A program made the translations under genes and the position numbers. Below are positions 5,321 to 14,284 of a stretch of 31,392 nucleotides of DNA, piece after piece. Numbering within the stretch: position 1 is the stretch's first letter; every line of letters begins with the position of its first letter. This DNA comes from UBA11606 sp039188975 (GTDB taxonomy: Bacteria; Actinomycetota; Acidimicrobiia; Acidimicrobiales; Aldehydirespiratoraceae), in the NCBI GenBank assembly GCA_039188975.1, contig JBCCYT010000037.1:1-31392 (forward strand), read 5' to 3'. Under the pieces are notes generated by a model that was not told the origin of the DNA, did not search any database, and saw only the letters and a list, made by a program, of their open reading frames with translations.

Positions 5321-7942
5321 ATGCGCGACAATCAGGCGGTGAAATCCGGGTTTGCGCCGACGGCAACGCGCCTCACCTTCCTCTTTACCGACATCGAAGG
5401 CAGCACCCGTTTGTGGGCAAGTGACCCGGGCGGCATGTCGGCGTCGTTGCGGCTGCATGATGAGCTGCTCCGCACGGTGATCGAGAGCCATGGCGGCCGG
5501 GTCTTCTCGACCGCTGGCGATGGGTTCAACGTGGTGTTCGAGGATGCATCGGCGGCGGTTGTGTGTGCACAGAGCGCGCAGCTCGCCCTCGCTGAGAGTG
5601 ACTGGCCGGGGCCCCCGCTTCTGGTTCGGATGGGATTACATCGAGGCGTTGCCGAGGCCCGTGACGGCGACTACTTCGGCCCGGTTGTCAACACGGCAGC
5701 TCGCGTTGGTGATGCCGGGCACGGGGGACAGATCGTCATCAGCGAAGACGTCCTCCCGTTCGTCGACGTCGAGACTGCCGATCTCGGCCGCCACCGCCTC
5801 AAAGGGGTGCCGGAAGCGGTTCAGCTTCACCAGGTTGGCGCAGGTGAGTTTCCTGCCCTTCGAGTGGTGCTCGAAACCATGTCGTCGCTCCCGGCGCCCG
5901 TGACTTCCTTTGTGGGCAGAGAACTCGAGATCCGCGACATCCGAGCGCAGCTCCTCGAACATCGCATGGTCACTGTCGCCGGCCCGGGTGGGTCGGGCAA
6001 GACTCGTCTGGCGATCGAAATTGCGATGCGCGAAATCTCGAATCGCGAACACGGCGCCTACTTCGCTGACCTCAGTGTCGTCACCGACGAGGCCGACGTG
6101 GTGCCGACGATTGCGGCTGCCGTTCGGTTGCCGCTCACCGGCGGAGACCCGACGGAACACGTCCTCGACTATCTCGACGACAAGGATGCGCTCTTACTGA
6201 TCGACAATTGCGAGCACGTCATCGAGGCCTGTGCCGAGTTCGCTGACGCGATGCTCCGCCGGCAAAGCGAGTGGCGGATGATCGCAACCTCACGCGAACA
6301 CCTTGCGATCGAGGGGGAGCTGGTGACGTACGTGACCGCGATGTCAGCGGAGATCGACGGTGCGGCCACCGAGCTCTTCCTGGATCGGGCTGCGTCGGCC
6401 AAGCCGGGTATCGCACTCGATGACGATGGCCTCAAGTCGGTTGCCGAGCTGTGCGCTCGTCTCGATGGTCTTCCGCTTGCGATCGAACTCGCTGCGGCCC
6501 GCATTGCGGTCATGTCGCCGAGCGAGATGCTTGCTCGCGTCGATGACCGACTTCGCCTGTTGTCTGGTGGCCGCAGCCGAAATCGGCATCGGCTGAAGAC
6601 CCTGGAAGCGACGCTCGATTGGAGTTACGACCTTCTCGACGACGAGGAGCAGAACGTCTTCGACTCGCTTGGCGTGATGGCCGGGCCGTTCGATGTGTCG
6701 ATGGTTGCCGCGGTCGCCGGCATCGACGTCATCGACGCGGTCGAGATTCTCGAATCGCTGGTCGCGAAATCGCTGGTGACCTCGTCAGTCGGCCAGGGAC
6801 ACACCACGTTTCACCTGCTCGAAACGATGCGGGCCTACGCCACGTCGCGCCTCGAGCGCGAGGGCAATCGACTCGAGCGTGCCCGCGACCGTCATCTCCA
6901 ACACCATGTCGATTCGATCGAGGCAACGGTGCGGGCAGCTGCCTCGTGGGTGGTCTGGCCGTGGGAGACGGTCGAGCGTTGGTTGCCTCTCATCTTGAAC
7001 CTCGAGTCGGCGATCGACTGGGCGCTGGCCGTCGGGCGCAACGATGATGCAGCCGAACTCATGATCGCAGCGACGCCGTTGTGGCGAGAACAACTCACCG
7101 TGCAGCACAATCTCGAGCGCATCGATGCCATCCTCGAGGCCGGTATCGACGACTCCGACCGTCGCGAACGTCTGTTGATTCCCGAGATCCAGTTCGCGTT
7201 GACCGTCAATGACCGAGCGCGAGCGATGCCGTACCTTTCGGGCGCCGTCGAGGTCGAGAACCTCGTCGCACGCGAATTCCGCCTCCTCATGGGTGCGAAC
7301 TCAACCTCGATGACGGACCCGGAGCGATCCTTGGCCCTCGCCGAGGAAGCGTCGGTGTTCGGCAGCGACGCATTCACGTTCTGGGACAAGAACCGGGCCG
7401 ACATTCACCTCTTTGCCGGCGAGTACGGCGAGGCCGCACGCGTCCTCGGTGCGCAGGCAGGAGAGAATCTCTGGGCGGTGATCGACGGCACGATCGCCAT
7501 TGCTCATCTGATGGATGGAAACCCTGCACAGGCGCTGAAGGTGGCGAAAGACCATCCGATGCGCCATTCCATCCGGATGTCGTTCGGTTTGATCGTCGGG
7601 CTGTGTCACCTTGCCCTCGGTGAGTCCGATGCAGGCCGCCAAGAGCTCTTGGCCGAAGCTCGCACCGCCTCGCTCGGCCGGATGGACCTCATCGCGAACA
7701 GCGGCCTCGTCGGGCTGGCGGCGCTCGCCCATCATGAGGGCGACACGGCGCTGGCGGCGGAGATCATCCTCAATGCTCGCTGCCAGCGAGAGATTGCGGT
7801 CAACGCACTCGCCCGGATGGTGGCCGATCAGATCGGGGTGCTCGAGGCGTTCATCGAGCAGCAGGTCGACGCGTTCGGGAGCGGCGATACGGCGGGCAAC
7901 GATCGCACGGCGCTGCTGCGGACCATGCTTGGTCGATTCTGA
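5321..7942 (+). CDS. Class III cyclase-homology / NB-ARC ATPase / TPR-like multidomain protein
   Basis: An 873-aa protein of a type abundant in Acidimicrobiia and mycobacteria. Residues 19-175 are a nucleotide cyclase homology domain: FLFTDIEGSTRLW with metal Asp D23, STAGDGF with D67, and NTAAR with N124/R128. The usual substrate-selecting Lys four residues before GD is Ser, so cyclase activity is uncertain. Residues 195-480 form an NB-ARC-like ATPase with TSFVGRE, the P-loop GPGGSGKT (221-228), Walker B LLLIDNCEH, and the GLPLAIELAAAR helix. The rest is alpha-helical and repeat-like. No LuxR helix-turn-helix is present at the C terminus. It diverges from the borosin-like operon across 124 bases. 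The ATG at 5321 is used; a GTG at 5339 with GACAAT six bases upstream is an alternative leaderless start. Signalling role inferred; substrate unknown. Confidence 0.88.
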   Translation: MRDNQAVKSGFAPTATRLTFLFTDIEGSTRLWASDPGGMSASLRLHDELLRTVIESHGGRVFSTAGDGFNVVFEDASAAVVCAQSAQLALAESDWPGPPLLVRMGLHRGVAEARDGDYFGPVVNTAARVGDAGHGGQIVISEDVLPFVDVETADLGRHRLKGVPEAVQLHQVGAGEFPALRVVLETMSSLPAPVTSFVGRELEIRDIRAQLLEHRMVTVAGPGGSGKTRLAIEIAMREISNREHGAYFADLSVVTDEADVVPTIAAAVRLPLTGGDPTEHVLDYLDDKDALLLIDNCEHVIEACAEFADAMLRRQSEWRMIATSREHLAIEGELVTYVTAMSAEIDGAATELFLDRAASAKPGIALDDDGLKSVAELCARLDGLPLAIELAAARIAVMSPSEMLARVDDRLRLLSGGRSRNRHRLKTLEATLDWSYDLLDDEEQNVFDSLGVMAGPFDVSMVAAVAGIDVIDAVEILESLVAKSLVTSSVGQGHTTFHLLETMRAYATSRLEREGNRLERARDRHLQHHVDSIEATVRAAASWVVWPWETVERWLPLILNLESAIDWALAVGRNDDAAELMIAATPLWREQLTVQHNLERIDAILEAGIDDSDRRERLLIPEIQFALTVNDRARAMPYLSGAVEVENLVAREFRLLMGANSTSMTDPERSLALAEEASVFGSDAFTFWDKNRADIHLFAGEYGEAARVLGAQAGENLWAVIDGTIAIAHLMDGNPAQALKVAKDHPMRHSIRMSFGLIVGLCHLALGESDAGRQELLAEARTASLGRMDLIANSGLVGLAALAHHEGDTALAAEIILNARCQREIAVNALARMVADQIGVLEAFIEQQVDAFGSGDTAGNDRTALLRTMLGRF

Positions 7943-7990
7943 TCGATCAGCCGCGTGCGCAGGAGGTCGGGCGAGGTCGGTACCTCTCGG

Positions 7991-9202
7991 TCACCTCGTG
8001 ACGATGCTCTCCAGCCACGCGGCAAGCTGCGCCGGCGTCATCACCTTCGGATCGCCGAGTTGGCTGTCGGCGACTCCCGCGAGCTCCGGGGGAACGGCGT
8101 TGATGACCTGCTCGAGCACGTCGGCGTGGCCGAAGCGATCAACGACGTCGGCCATGTCTTTGTCGTGGCTCACGTCGCGTGCGCGAGCGGCGAAAACGAG
8201 CCCCTGGAGGAGCGACTCCCAGGTTGTCATCGGTCCTTGCGTGATCGATGCCGACTCCTCGAACGAGTCGACGAAGCCAAAGGGCACCCGCTCGATGCGG
8301 TGACCGTGGCGAAGGCTTGCGTAGAGCCAGTCAGAATCGAATGCGAACCCAAAGGTCGATGGTGCGGCGAGGATGTCCACGAGAGGGGCTCGCCCGTACA
8401 GCTTGAAGGCTGCCTGGGTGTCTCGCAGGCCACTGTCGAACAGGGCGCGGCCGACCATGCGTTGCATGTGGCGCAGCACCACGATCCCCGGTCCCCAGCG
8501 AGCTTCGGCTTTCACGAGCACCGACTCAGGGTGTTTGCGGTCCCCAACCACGACGGGTGTGCCCGCTGCATGCTCGGCGACGAGTGCACCGACCTGCCCG
8601 AGGTTGACGGAGTTGTCCGCATCGGTCATGACGATGGCGTCGGCCCCGTTCGTGAGGGCGGTCGCAGCGCCGAGCACGATGGCGCCGCCCTTGCGGGATT
8701 CATCGACGTCGGTGAGGGTGCGGAGCGGCCCGTCCCGTGCGGGGATCGCGTCGCCGAGCCGCAGCACGGAGACTCGCTCGCCGCGGGAGTGGAGCGCCGC
8801 CCGCTCCTCGGCGACGATCGCGCTGTCCTCGGGGTCGCCGTCGTCGACCGCGTACACCGACCACGTCGTTGGCGTGCCGTCGAAGAGCCAGCCGAGCTGA
8901 TCGAGCTTGGCGTGGAGCGCATCCTCTCCCGTCGGGTTGTTGCCGCTGCGCGGTGCCAGCCGGCGCCGCTCGCCCCACATCGCAAAGACGATTGCGATGG
9001 AACCCGGCCACGCCGCCGTCTCCGCAGCGTGTTTCGATCGCGCGAGGTGGGTGGCGAGCCGCAGATCGAGCGGCTCGTCACCGCCGTCGAAACTCGCGGG
9101 TGAGATCTCGCCTGCCACGATGCGATCGGCCAGTCCCCGGAGTTCGGCGTCGTGCGCCGGGAGCGCTCCATGGGTCCCGCTGTCGTTCTCGGTTCCTGGC
9201 AT
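7991..9202 (-). CDS. GT2-like glycosyltransferase (GT-A fold)
   Basis: A 403-aa soluble protein. A GT-A glycosyltransferase core starts near residue 66 (SIAIVFAMWGERRRL), with an acidic loop YAVDDGDPEDS (116-126), the nucleotide-sugar DxD-type motif MTDADNSVNLGQV (191-203), and SGLRDTQAAFKLYGR, a stretch typical of the dolichyl-phosphate-sugar synthase-like branch. The C-terminal 90 residues are not recognised. The ATG at 9202 is preceded by GAGGAGG five bases upstream, and TAGGTT at 9225-9230 is a likely -10. It follows soxG by 49 bases on the same strand but its own promoter makes it probably independent of sarcosine use. Donor and acceptor are unknown; glycolipid or compatible-solute glycosylation are possible. 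Confidence 0.8.
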   Translation of the reverse strand: MPGTENDSGTHGALPAHDAELRGLADRIVAGEISPASFDGGDEPLDLRLATHLARSKHAAETAAWPGSIAIVFAMWGERRRLAPRSGNNPTGEDALHAKLDQLGWLFDGTPTTWSVYAVDDGDPEDSAIVAEERAALHSRGERVSVLRLGDAIPARDGPLRTLTDVDESRKGGAIVLGAATALTNGADAIVMTDADNSVNLGQVGALVAEHAAGTPVVVGDRKHPESVLVKAEARWGPGIVVLRHMQRMVGRALFDSGLRDTQAAFKLYGRAPLVDILAAPSTFGFAFDSDWLYASLRHGHRIERVPFGFVDSFEESASITQGPMTTWESLLQGLVFAARARDVSHDKDMADVVDRFGHADVLEQVINAVPPELAGVADSQLGDPKVMTPAQLAAWLESIVTR

Positions 9203-9224
9203 CGCCGCCTCCTCGTCTTGCCGC

Positions 9225-9230
9225 AACCTA
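9225..9230 (-). promoter_or_regulatory. -10 element TAGGTT upstream of the glycosyltransferase
   Basis: TAGGTT on the minus strand lies 22 bases before the ATG at 9202. This leaves a short leader that includes the GAGGAGG Shine-Dalgarno, unlike the leaderless genes nearby. It falls between the soxG stop and the glycosyltransferase. Confidence 0.45.
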
Positions 9231-9251
9231 GTCCCGGCACAGCGACCTGGA

Positions 9252-9770
9252 TCAGAACTCGGCGGCTGCGTCCTCCAACGCACCCAGGAGATAGGTGACG
9301 AAGCTGCCGTCGAAGAGCAGGAGATAGCTGCGCTCGCTGCCGCCATCTTCGGTCGGTGTGTCGTCACGGATGATGTCGCACGTGACCCCGGCGATCGGTC
9401 CGCCCCATGCCGCTCCGTTCGGTGACATGGCGTCGGAGAAGTCGGTGCTGGTGAGCTTCGCCAACGCGTTGGCGGCGTGATCACCGCTGACCCGGACGGC
9501 ATGGCGCGAGTGCGAGATGTCGACGGTCGACGCAAAGCCAGACAGATCCAGCGCGTCGGCCATTGCCGGGGCCCCGTCGCCGAGGAGATACCACTCGTCG
9601 GGGCGGACGCGAGCGACGAGGGTGTTGCCTCGCTGCTCGGCTGCGCCAAAGGTGAGACTCAAGGTCGATGCGGCGACGGTGTCGGCCGCCGCCCGGACGC
9701 TTGCCTTCGCCATCGGGTCGAGATGCGTGATCGACACGCTGCGTGGGGTGGAGGTCGGGGAGCTAGCCAC
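9252..9770 (-). CDS. soxG: Sarcosine oxidase, gamma subunit
   Basis: A 172-aa subunit of heterotetrameric sarcosine oxidase, which oxidises N-methylglycine to glycine, passing the methyl to tetrahydrofolate and releasing hydrogen peroxide. The gamma chain resembles the C-terminal GCV-T-like fold and stabilises the complex. Features are RPDEWYLLGDGAP, VDISHSRHAVRVSGDHAANALAKLTSTDF and the C-terminal RSYLLLFDGSFVTYLLGALEDA, all usual for SoxG. It starts with GTG at 9770, overlapping the end of soxA by eight bases, and is the last sox gene of the operon. Length is at the short end for the family. Confidence 0.92.
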   Translation of the reverse strand: MASSPTSTPRSVSITHLDPMAKASVRAAADTVAASTLSLTFGAAEQRGNTLVARVRPDEWYLLGDGAPAMADALDLSGFASTVDISHSRHAVRVSGDHAANALAKLTSTDFSDAMSPNGAAWGGPIAGVTCDIIRDDTPTEDGGSERSYLLLFDGSFVTYLLGALEDAAAEF

Positions 9771-12612
9771 GGAGCCGTTCTCCTTCGGGATCGAAGTGGG
9801 CGTGGTGTTCCATCACGGTGGCCGTGATGCGTTCGCCGCTCACGAGGAGCACCTCGAGCGACGTGCCGGGTGCTGCGAACTCCTGGCTGACCTGGGCCAG
9901 ACAGATCGACCGGTCGAGCGTTGGAGACATCCGGCTCGACGTGATGCGGCCAACGATCTCCTTCGTCCCTGCCCGCAGAATCTGAGCCGCTTCCTCCGGG
10001 ACGATCGACCCGTTGTCGGGTTGGCAGGCCACGATGACCGGATGGTCGCCGGATTCGAGGGTCCACGCGACTTCGGGCATCCCGGCCCAGTCGTCCTTGT
10101 CGAGCTTCAACAGCGGCGTGAGCCCGGTGACCGGCGCCTTCGACAAGCCGTCGGTGTCTTGGCCCACGATGAAGTGGCCTTTCTCCAACCGCATGATGCG
10201 CTGCGCTTCGAGGCCGAACGGCTTGACGCCGAGATCGGCACCCTCGGCGAGCAGCCGCTCCCACACGGCAAGGCCATGGCCGGACGGCACATGGATCTCA
10301 TAGGAAAGCTCGCCGGTGAAACCGATGCGCCAGGCGATGCAGTTCTCGATGCCGGCAATCGTGCCCTGGCGCACGTTCATGTACGGGAACGCCTCCGGGT
10401 CGAGGTCGATGTCGTCGGTGAGGCGACCGAGGAGCGTTCGGGCGTTGGGGCCGGCGATGTTGATCGAGGTCAGCCCGGTGGTGACCGGCGTGACATGGAC
10501 CTGCCAATCGGGGTGCTCGGTTTGGAGCCACATCTCGATCCAGTTCCAGATCTTGGCTGCACCCGATGACGTCGTCGTCATCAGATAGTGCTCCTCGCCG
10601 AGGCGGGCGGTGACGCCGTCGTCGAGGACGACGCCATCCTCGGCGCACATGAGCCCGTACCGCACGCCGCCGATCGGCAGCTGCATCCACTTGTTCGTGT
10701 AGAGCAAGCTGAGCAACTTCGGTACGTCGGGACCTTGGAGATCGAGCTTGCCGAGCGGTGTGACATCGATGATGCCGACCTTGCTGCGCGTGTTGCGAAC
10801 CTCAGCAGCCGGGTCACCGTAGTGTTCAGGGCGAACCCACTGCCCAGCCAGGATCGGGATCGCGCCGTTTGCTTCGTGCCAGGGCTGAATGACGCTGACC
10901 CGGGTCGGCTCATTGATTCGGCCAGCCAGCGCGCCCAGCGAAATTGGGGCATAGGGCGGGCGCCACACCGTGGTGCCGACCTCGGCGATCGATTCACCTT
11001 TGGCCTGTGCGAGTACTGCGACCGTGTTGACCGTTTCGAGCTTGCCCTGACTCGGGCCCATCGTCGCGGTGGTGAAGCGCTTGATCAGCTCGACCGAATC
11101 GAAGCCTTCGGCGGCTGCGGCATAGAGATCCTTGGACGACACGTCTTCGGAGTAGTCGACGATGCCGTGACTTGCGGCCCGGAAGAGCGCCGGATGCGGC
11201 GCTCGGAGCAACGGCCGTCGGTCGTCGGCTGGATAGCTGGGTTCGGGGCCGGTGACCGGCCTGGCTCGGGCCGTGGTCGCCTGCAGCCGGTAGGCGACCA
11301 CGGCAGCACGGGCCGCGGCGAGTTCGCCCGTCGCTCGACCATGGGCGATGAGCTCGTCCCGGGAACCGTCGCCGATCATCCCCCCGGTCGCGAGGACACT
11401 GTCGGGGGGATTGGCGGGGAAGAACCGGGCGGCCTCGGGGTCATAGATGGGCCGATCACCTGCCATGTTGAGCAGCGATGTGGGGGTGGTCCAGCCGACG
11501 GCGGTGACCAGGAGGTCGCAGGCGACGGTCGCGCCGTCGTTCAGTTCGACCTCCTGCACGCGGGTCTTGGATCCGGATGCGGACACGATTCCTTCGCCCG
11601 TGCGGGCATCGACGACGCGTGCGATCGACACGCCTGCGGCTTTGAGATCGTCGACGGCGGCATCACCGGACTCGTTGGCGGTGAGGACGACCGCCTGAGC
11701 GCCCGGCTTCACGCCGTACATGGTGACGAGGCGCCGAACCGCCCCCGAGGTCATCACCCCCGGAAGGTCGTTGCCGGCGAAGACGTACGGCCGCTCGATC
11801 GTGCCCGCGGCGACGACGAGCATCTTGGCCCGCGCCTTGATGAGCCGTTCGGTGACGCCGGGGTGGTTCCGTTGGGCGATCGCCACCCAGTTGTCTTCGT
11901 AGCGGCCGGTGACGGTCGAGTTCGTGAGCATCTCGACACCTGCCGCTTCGGCAGCTGCGATGAGTTCAGCGGCCGCGGCCCGGTCTTCGTCTGATCCCCA
12001 CAGCAGATGGCCGCCGAGGGCGTGCTCGTGTTCGACGAGCATGACCGATGAGCCCGCTTCAGCGGCCGCGATCGCGGCGGCGAGACCCGCGGGTCCTCCA
12101 CCGGCGACGACGACATCGGGATGCGCGTAGCGCTTGTCGTAACGTCCGTGCGGTGTGTCGAGGTCGACCGTGCCACCCGGAGCGAACTTCGACAGCACGT
12201 GTTCGTACTTGGGCCACAGGGCCGCCGGTTTCATGAAGGTCTTGTAGTAGAACCCGGCGGTCAGGAACCGGCCGACGAGGCCGTTGGCGGCTTTGATGTC
12301 GTACCTGAGCGATGGCCAGACATTCTGGGCCGACACCTCCATGCCGGCTTCGAGCTTGCGATGCGACGCACGGACATTCGGCTCGTCGCCCACCTGGACC
12401 GTCGTGTTCGGGTCCCAGAAGTCGAACGTCAGCACGCCGCGCGGGCGGTGGTACTTCATCGACCGGCTGAGCACGTGCCGCCCGTTCGCCAAGAGCGCCG
12501 AGGCGATCGTGTCTCCGGCGTAGCCGGTGAGTTTCTTGCCGTTCCACGTGAACGAGATGGCGGCCGACCGGTCGATGACTTCACCGTTGGTCGCAGGCAG
12601 ACGGAGGCTCAT
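9763..12612 (-). CDS. soxA: Sarcosine oxidase, alpha subunit
   Basis: The 949-aa large subunit, which carries the NAD site, half of the covalent FMN site and the folate-binding domain. The N-terminal Fer2_4-like domain is at about 10-100 (SFTWNGKKLTGYAGDTIASA, KYHRPRG). The Rossmann fold VVVAGGGPAGLAAAIAAAEAG lies near 170, and a second nucleotide-binding part with VAAGTIERPYVFAGND follows. From about residue 560 the GcvT-like aminomethyltransferase domain begins, including GIIDVTPLGKLDLQGPD and SYEIHVPSGHGLAVW, with the usual C-terminal barrel. Length agrees with the family (about 950-1000). It overlaps soxD by four bases at its start (ATGA) and soxG by eight at its end. Glycine-betaine or creatine breakdown would be the usual source of its substrate. 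Confidence 0.97.
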   Translation of the reverse strand: MSLRLPATNGEVIDRSAAISFTWNGKKLTGYAGDTIASALLANGRHVLSRSMKYHRPRGVLTFDFWDPNTTVQVGDEPNVRASHRKLEAGMEVSAQNVWPSLRYDIKAANGLVGRFLTAGFYYKTFMKPAALWPKYEHVLSKFAPGGTVDLDTPHGRYDKRYAHPDVVVAGGGPAGLAAAIAAAEAGSSVMLVEHEHALGGHLLWGSDEDRAAAAELIAAAEAAGVEMLTNSTVTGRYEDNWVAIAQRNHPGVTERLIKARAKMLVVAAGTIERPYVFAGNDLPGVMTSGAVRRLVTMYGVKPGAQAVVLTANESGDAAVDDLKAAGVSIARVVDARTGEGIVSASGSKTRVQEVELNDGATVACDLLVTAVGWTTPTSLLNMAGDRPIYDPEAARFFPANPPDSVLATGGMIGDGSRDELIAHGRATGELAAARAAVVAYRLQATTARARPVTGPEPSYPADDRRPLLRAPHPALFRAASHGIVDYSEDVSSKDLYAAAAEGFDSVELIKRFTTATMGPSQGKLETVNTVAVLAQAKGESIAEVGTTVWRPPYAPISLGALAGRINEPTRVSVIQPWHEANGAIPILAGQWVRPEHYGDPAAEVRNTRSKVGIIDVTPLGKLDLQGPDVPKLLSLLYTNKWMQLPIGGVRYGLMCAEDGVVLDDGVTARLGEEHYLMTTTSSGAAKIWNWIEMWLQTEHPDWQVHVTPVTTGLTSINIAGPNARTLLGRLTDDIDLDPEAFPYMNVRQGTIAGIENCIAWRIGFTGELSYEIHVPSGHGLAVWERLLAEGADLGVKPFGLEAQRIMRLEKGHFIVGQDTDGLSKAPVTGLTPLLKLDKDDWAGMPEVAWTLESGDHPVIVACQPDNGSIVPEEAAQILRAGTKEIVGRITSSRMSPTLDRSICLAQVSQEFAAPGTSLEVLLVSGERITATVMEHHAHFDPEGERLRG

Positions 12613-12893
12613 TTCATGTCTCCCTTGGTCGCACCGGTCTTGTCGCCGGGCAGCACCGGCTCGCGCAGCTCACCGGTCAGCGTGTGGCGTTCGAGCGAGA
12701 AGTGTTTGCGGCACCCGGAGCTGCAGTACCAGTTCTCGGTCAGCCATCCGGACGGGTTCTGGCGGAGGTACAGGTAGGTGCGCCACTCCGCGGGGGTACA
12801 GGTCTTCGGGTCGGGCCGGCTGTGAGACTCACCGTTGTAGGTGATGTCGGCGGCGTTCATGGGACCGCAATGAGGGCAGGGGACGAGCAGCAT
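12609..12893 (-). CDS. soxD: Sarcosine oxidase, delta subunit
   Basis: A 94-aa zinc-binding small subunit of heterotetrameric sarcosine oxidase. CPHCG near the N terminus and WYCSSGCRKHF near residue 60 supply the metal-binding cysteines and histidine, and AEWRTYLYLRQNPSGWLTENW is the SoxD core. The gene lies nine bases after soxB and overlaps soxA by four bases, so it is part of a coupled soxBDAG transcript. Length and order match the family exactly. Confidence 0.96.
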   Translation of the reverse strand: MLLVPCPHCGPMNAADITYNGESHSRPDPKTCTPAEWRTYLYLRQNPSGWLTENWYCSSGCRKHFSLERHTLTGELREPVLPGDKTGATKGDMK

Positions 12894-12902
12894 TGGAGTC
12901 TC

Positions 12903-14213
12903 CTAGTGGCCGACGGCCGCAGCGCCCTTTTCGCCGACGAGGGTCCCGTCGACGAAACGGCTGAGTTCGAATGGCTTGATGAGATCCGGCGTTGCTTGGT
13001 TGGCAACGCAGGCCGCCATCTGCTCGCCGGAGACCGGTCCGGCTTTGAAGCCGTAGGTGCCCCAACCCACGTCGACGTAGAAGCCATCGACCGGCGTCGG
13101 GCCCATGACGGGGGAGTAGTCCGGCGTCATGTCGCACAGGCCCGCCCATTGACGAAGCAGCCGCATCTTCGAGATGCCAGGCATCAGTTCGAGCACATGG
13201 CCAGCGAGTTCTTCGGTGAACTCGAGTGTGCCGCTCATGTTGTACGTGGCGACGGGATCGACCGAGGCGCCAAAGACGAGCTCGCCGCGATCGGTTTGGC
13301 TGACGTAGACGTGCAACGACCCCGACACCACGACGGTCGGCAGGAATGTCTTCACCGGTTCGGTCACCGCTGCTTGCAACGGGTGGGTGGTGATGGGCAA
13401 GGTGACGCCGGCCATGTTCGACAGCTGGCTGGCCCAACCGGCCGTGCAGTTCACGACGACGGGCGCGTGGATGTCGCCCTTGCTCGTGCGTACCCCGGTG
13501 ACCTTGCCGCCGGGTCCCTTGCCCTCGGGGCCGGATCCGCCGTCGACGAGGATGTCGAGCACCTCGGTCTTCTGGTAGAGGTCGACGCCGTACGCATCAG
13601 CCCCCCGGGCGTATCCCCACACCACGGCGTCGTGGCGAATGGTGCCGCCGGGCGGGTGGTACAGCGCCCCGAGGATCGGGTAGCGGGTGTCGGTACTGAC
13701 GTCGAGCGACGGCGCCAGTTTCTTGACCTCTGACGGGGTGATGACCGACGAGTTGATGCCCTGGAGCTTGTTGACCTCGGCGCGCCAGTTCATGGTGCGC
13801 AGAGCCGAGTCGGTGTGGGCGAGGGTGAGGTGGCCTCGCTCGCTGAACATCACATTGAGGTTCAGGTCGGCCGCCATCGAGTTGTAGAGATCGAGGCTGC
13901 GGTCATAGAAGGCAACACCTTCGGGCGTCAGATAGTTGGACCGCACGATCGCGGTGTTGCGGCCGGAACCCCCGGAGCCGAGGTATTGCTTGTCGACGAC
14001 CGCGACATTGGTGATGCCGTGGTTCGACGCGAGGTAGTACGCCGTGGCGAGACCGTGGACGCCACCGCCGATGATCACGACGTCGTAGCTGTTCTTGAAC
14101 TCAGGCTCTCGCCACACTCGAGGCCACGATTGTTTGCGGACACCACGCCAGAGCAGGCCGGCGGCGGAGTATTTCGCCGGGGGTTTCGTCTTCGATCCGG
14201 GGAGGAGGCCCAT
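12903..14213 (-). CDS. soxB: Sarcosine oxidase, beta subunit
   Basis: The 436-aa catalytic subunit that binds FAD and, through a histidine, covalent FMN at the alpha/beta interface. The flavin fold is YDVVIIGGGVHGLATAYYLA (43-62), followed by GSGGSGRNTAIVRSNYL typical of SoxB. HPPGGTIRHDAVVWGYARGA holds the histidine expected to carry FMN. The C-terminal FAD site is near DMTPDYSPVMGPTPVDGFYVDVGWGTYGFK. The ATG at 14213 gives MGLLPGSKTKPPAKYSAAGL, the usual N terminus; earlier in-frame codons run into the divergent LysR gene. It is the first gene of the operon, 69 bases from LysR, which probably controls it. Confidence 0.96.
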   Translation of the reverse strand: MGLLPGSKTKPPAKYSAAGLLWRGVRKQSWPRVWREPEFKNSYDVVIIGGGVHGLATAYYLASNHGITNVAVVDKQYLGSGGSGRNTAIVRSNYLTPEGVAFYDRSLDLYNSMAADLNLNVMFSERGHLTLAHTDSALRTMNWRAEVNKLQGINSSVITPSEVKKLAPSLDVSTDTRYPILGALYHPPGGTIRHDAVVWGYARGADAYGVDLYQKTEVLDILVDGGSGPEGKGPGGKVTGVRTSKGDIHAPVVVNCTAGWASQLSNMAGVTLPITTHPLQAAVTEPVKTFLPTVVVSGSLHVYVSQTDRGELVFGASVDPVATYNMSGTLEFTEELAGHVLELMPGISKMRLLRQWAGLCDMTPDYSPVMGPTPVDGFYVDVGWGTYGFKAGPVSGEQMAACVANQATPDLIKPFELSRFVDGTLVGEKGAAAVGH

Positions 14214-14265
14214 GCGCAGAGTCTGCCCCAGCAGCTCATGCAGGGGAAGGACGAAAGTGGCGACT

Positions 14266-14284
14266 ATTGATAACGTTTGGCAAT
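14266..14284 (+). promoter_or_regulatory. Divergent soxB/LysR control region: leaderless -10 and ATTG-N11-CAAT dyad
   Basis: TAACGT (14271-14276) is followed by six bases and then the LysR ATG at 14283, so it is a likely -10. The inverted pair ATTG (14266-14269) and CAAT (14281-14284), with 11 bases between, spans it and could be the LysR autoregulatory site. Assignment is by position and symmetry only. Confidence 0.45.

Noticed and set aside
7955..9103. Plus-strand open frame over the glycosyltransferase
   Set aside because: Antisense to a gene with clear GT-A motifs and a good ribosome site; no recognisable domain.
10588..11994. Long plus-strand open frame (468 codons) inside soxA
   Set aside because: It is antisense to the well-conserved sarcosine oxidase alpha subunit, has no domain character, and is the expected mirror of high-GC codon use.
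9252..14213. Functional link between sarcosine oxidase and the N-methyl peptide operon
   Set aside because: Both concern N-methyl amines, but they are separated by the cyclase/ATPase gene and a glycosyltransferase and have separate control; nothing in sequence joins them.
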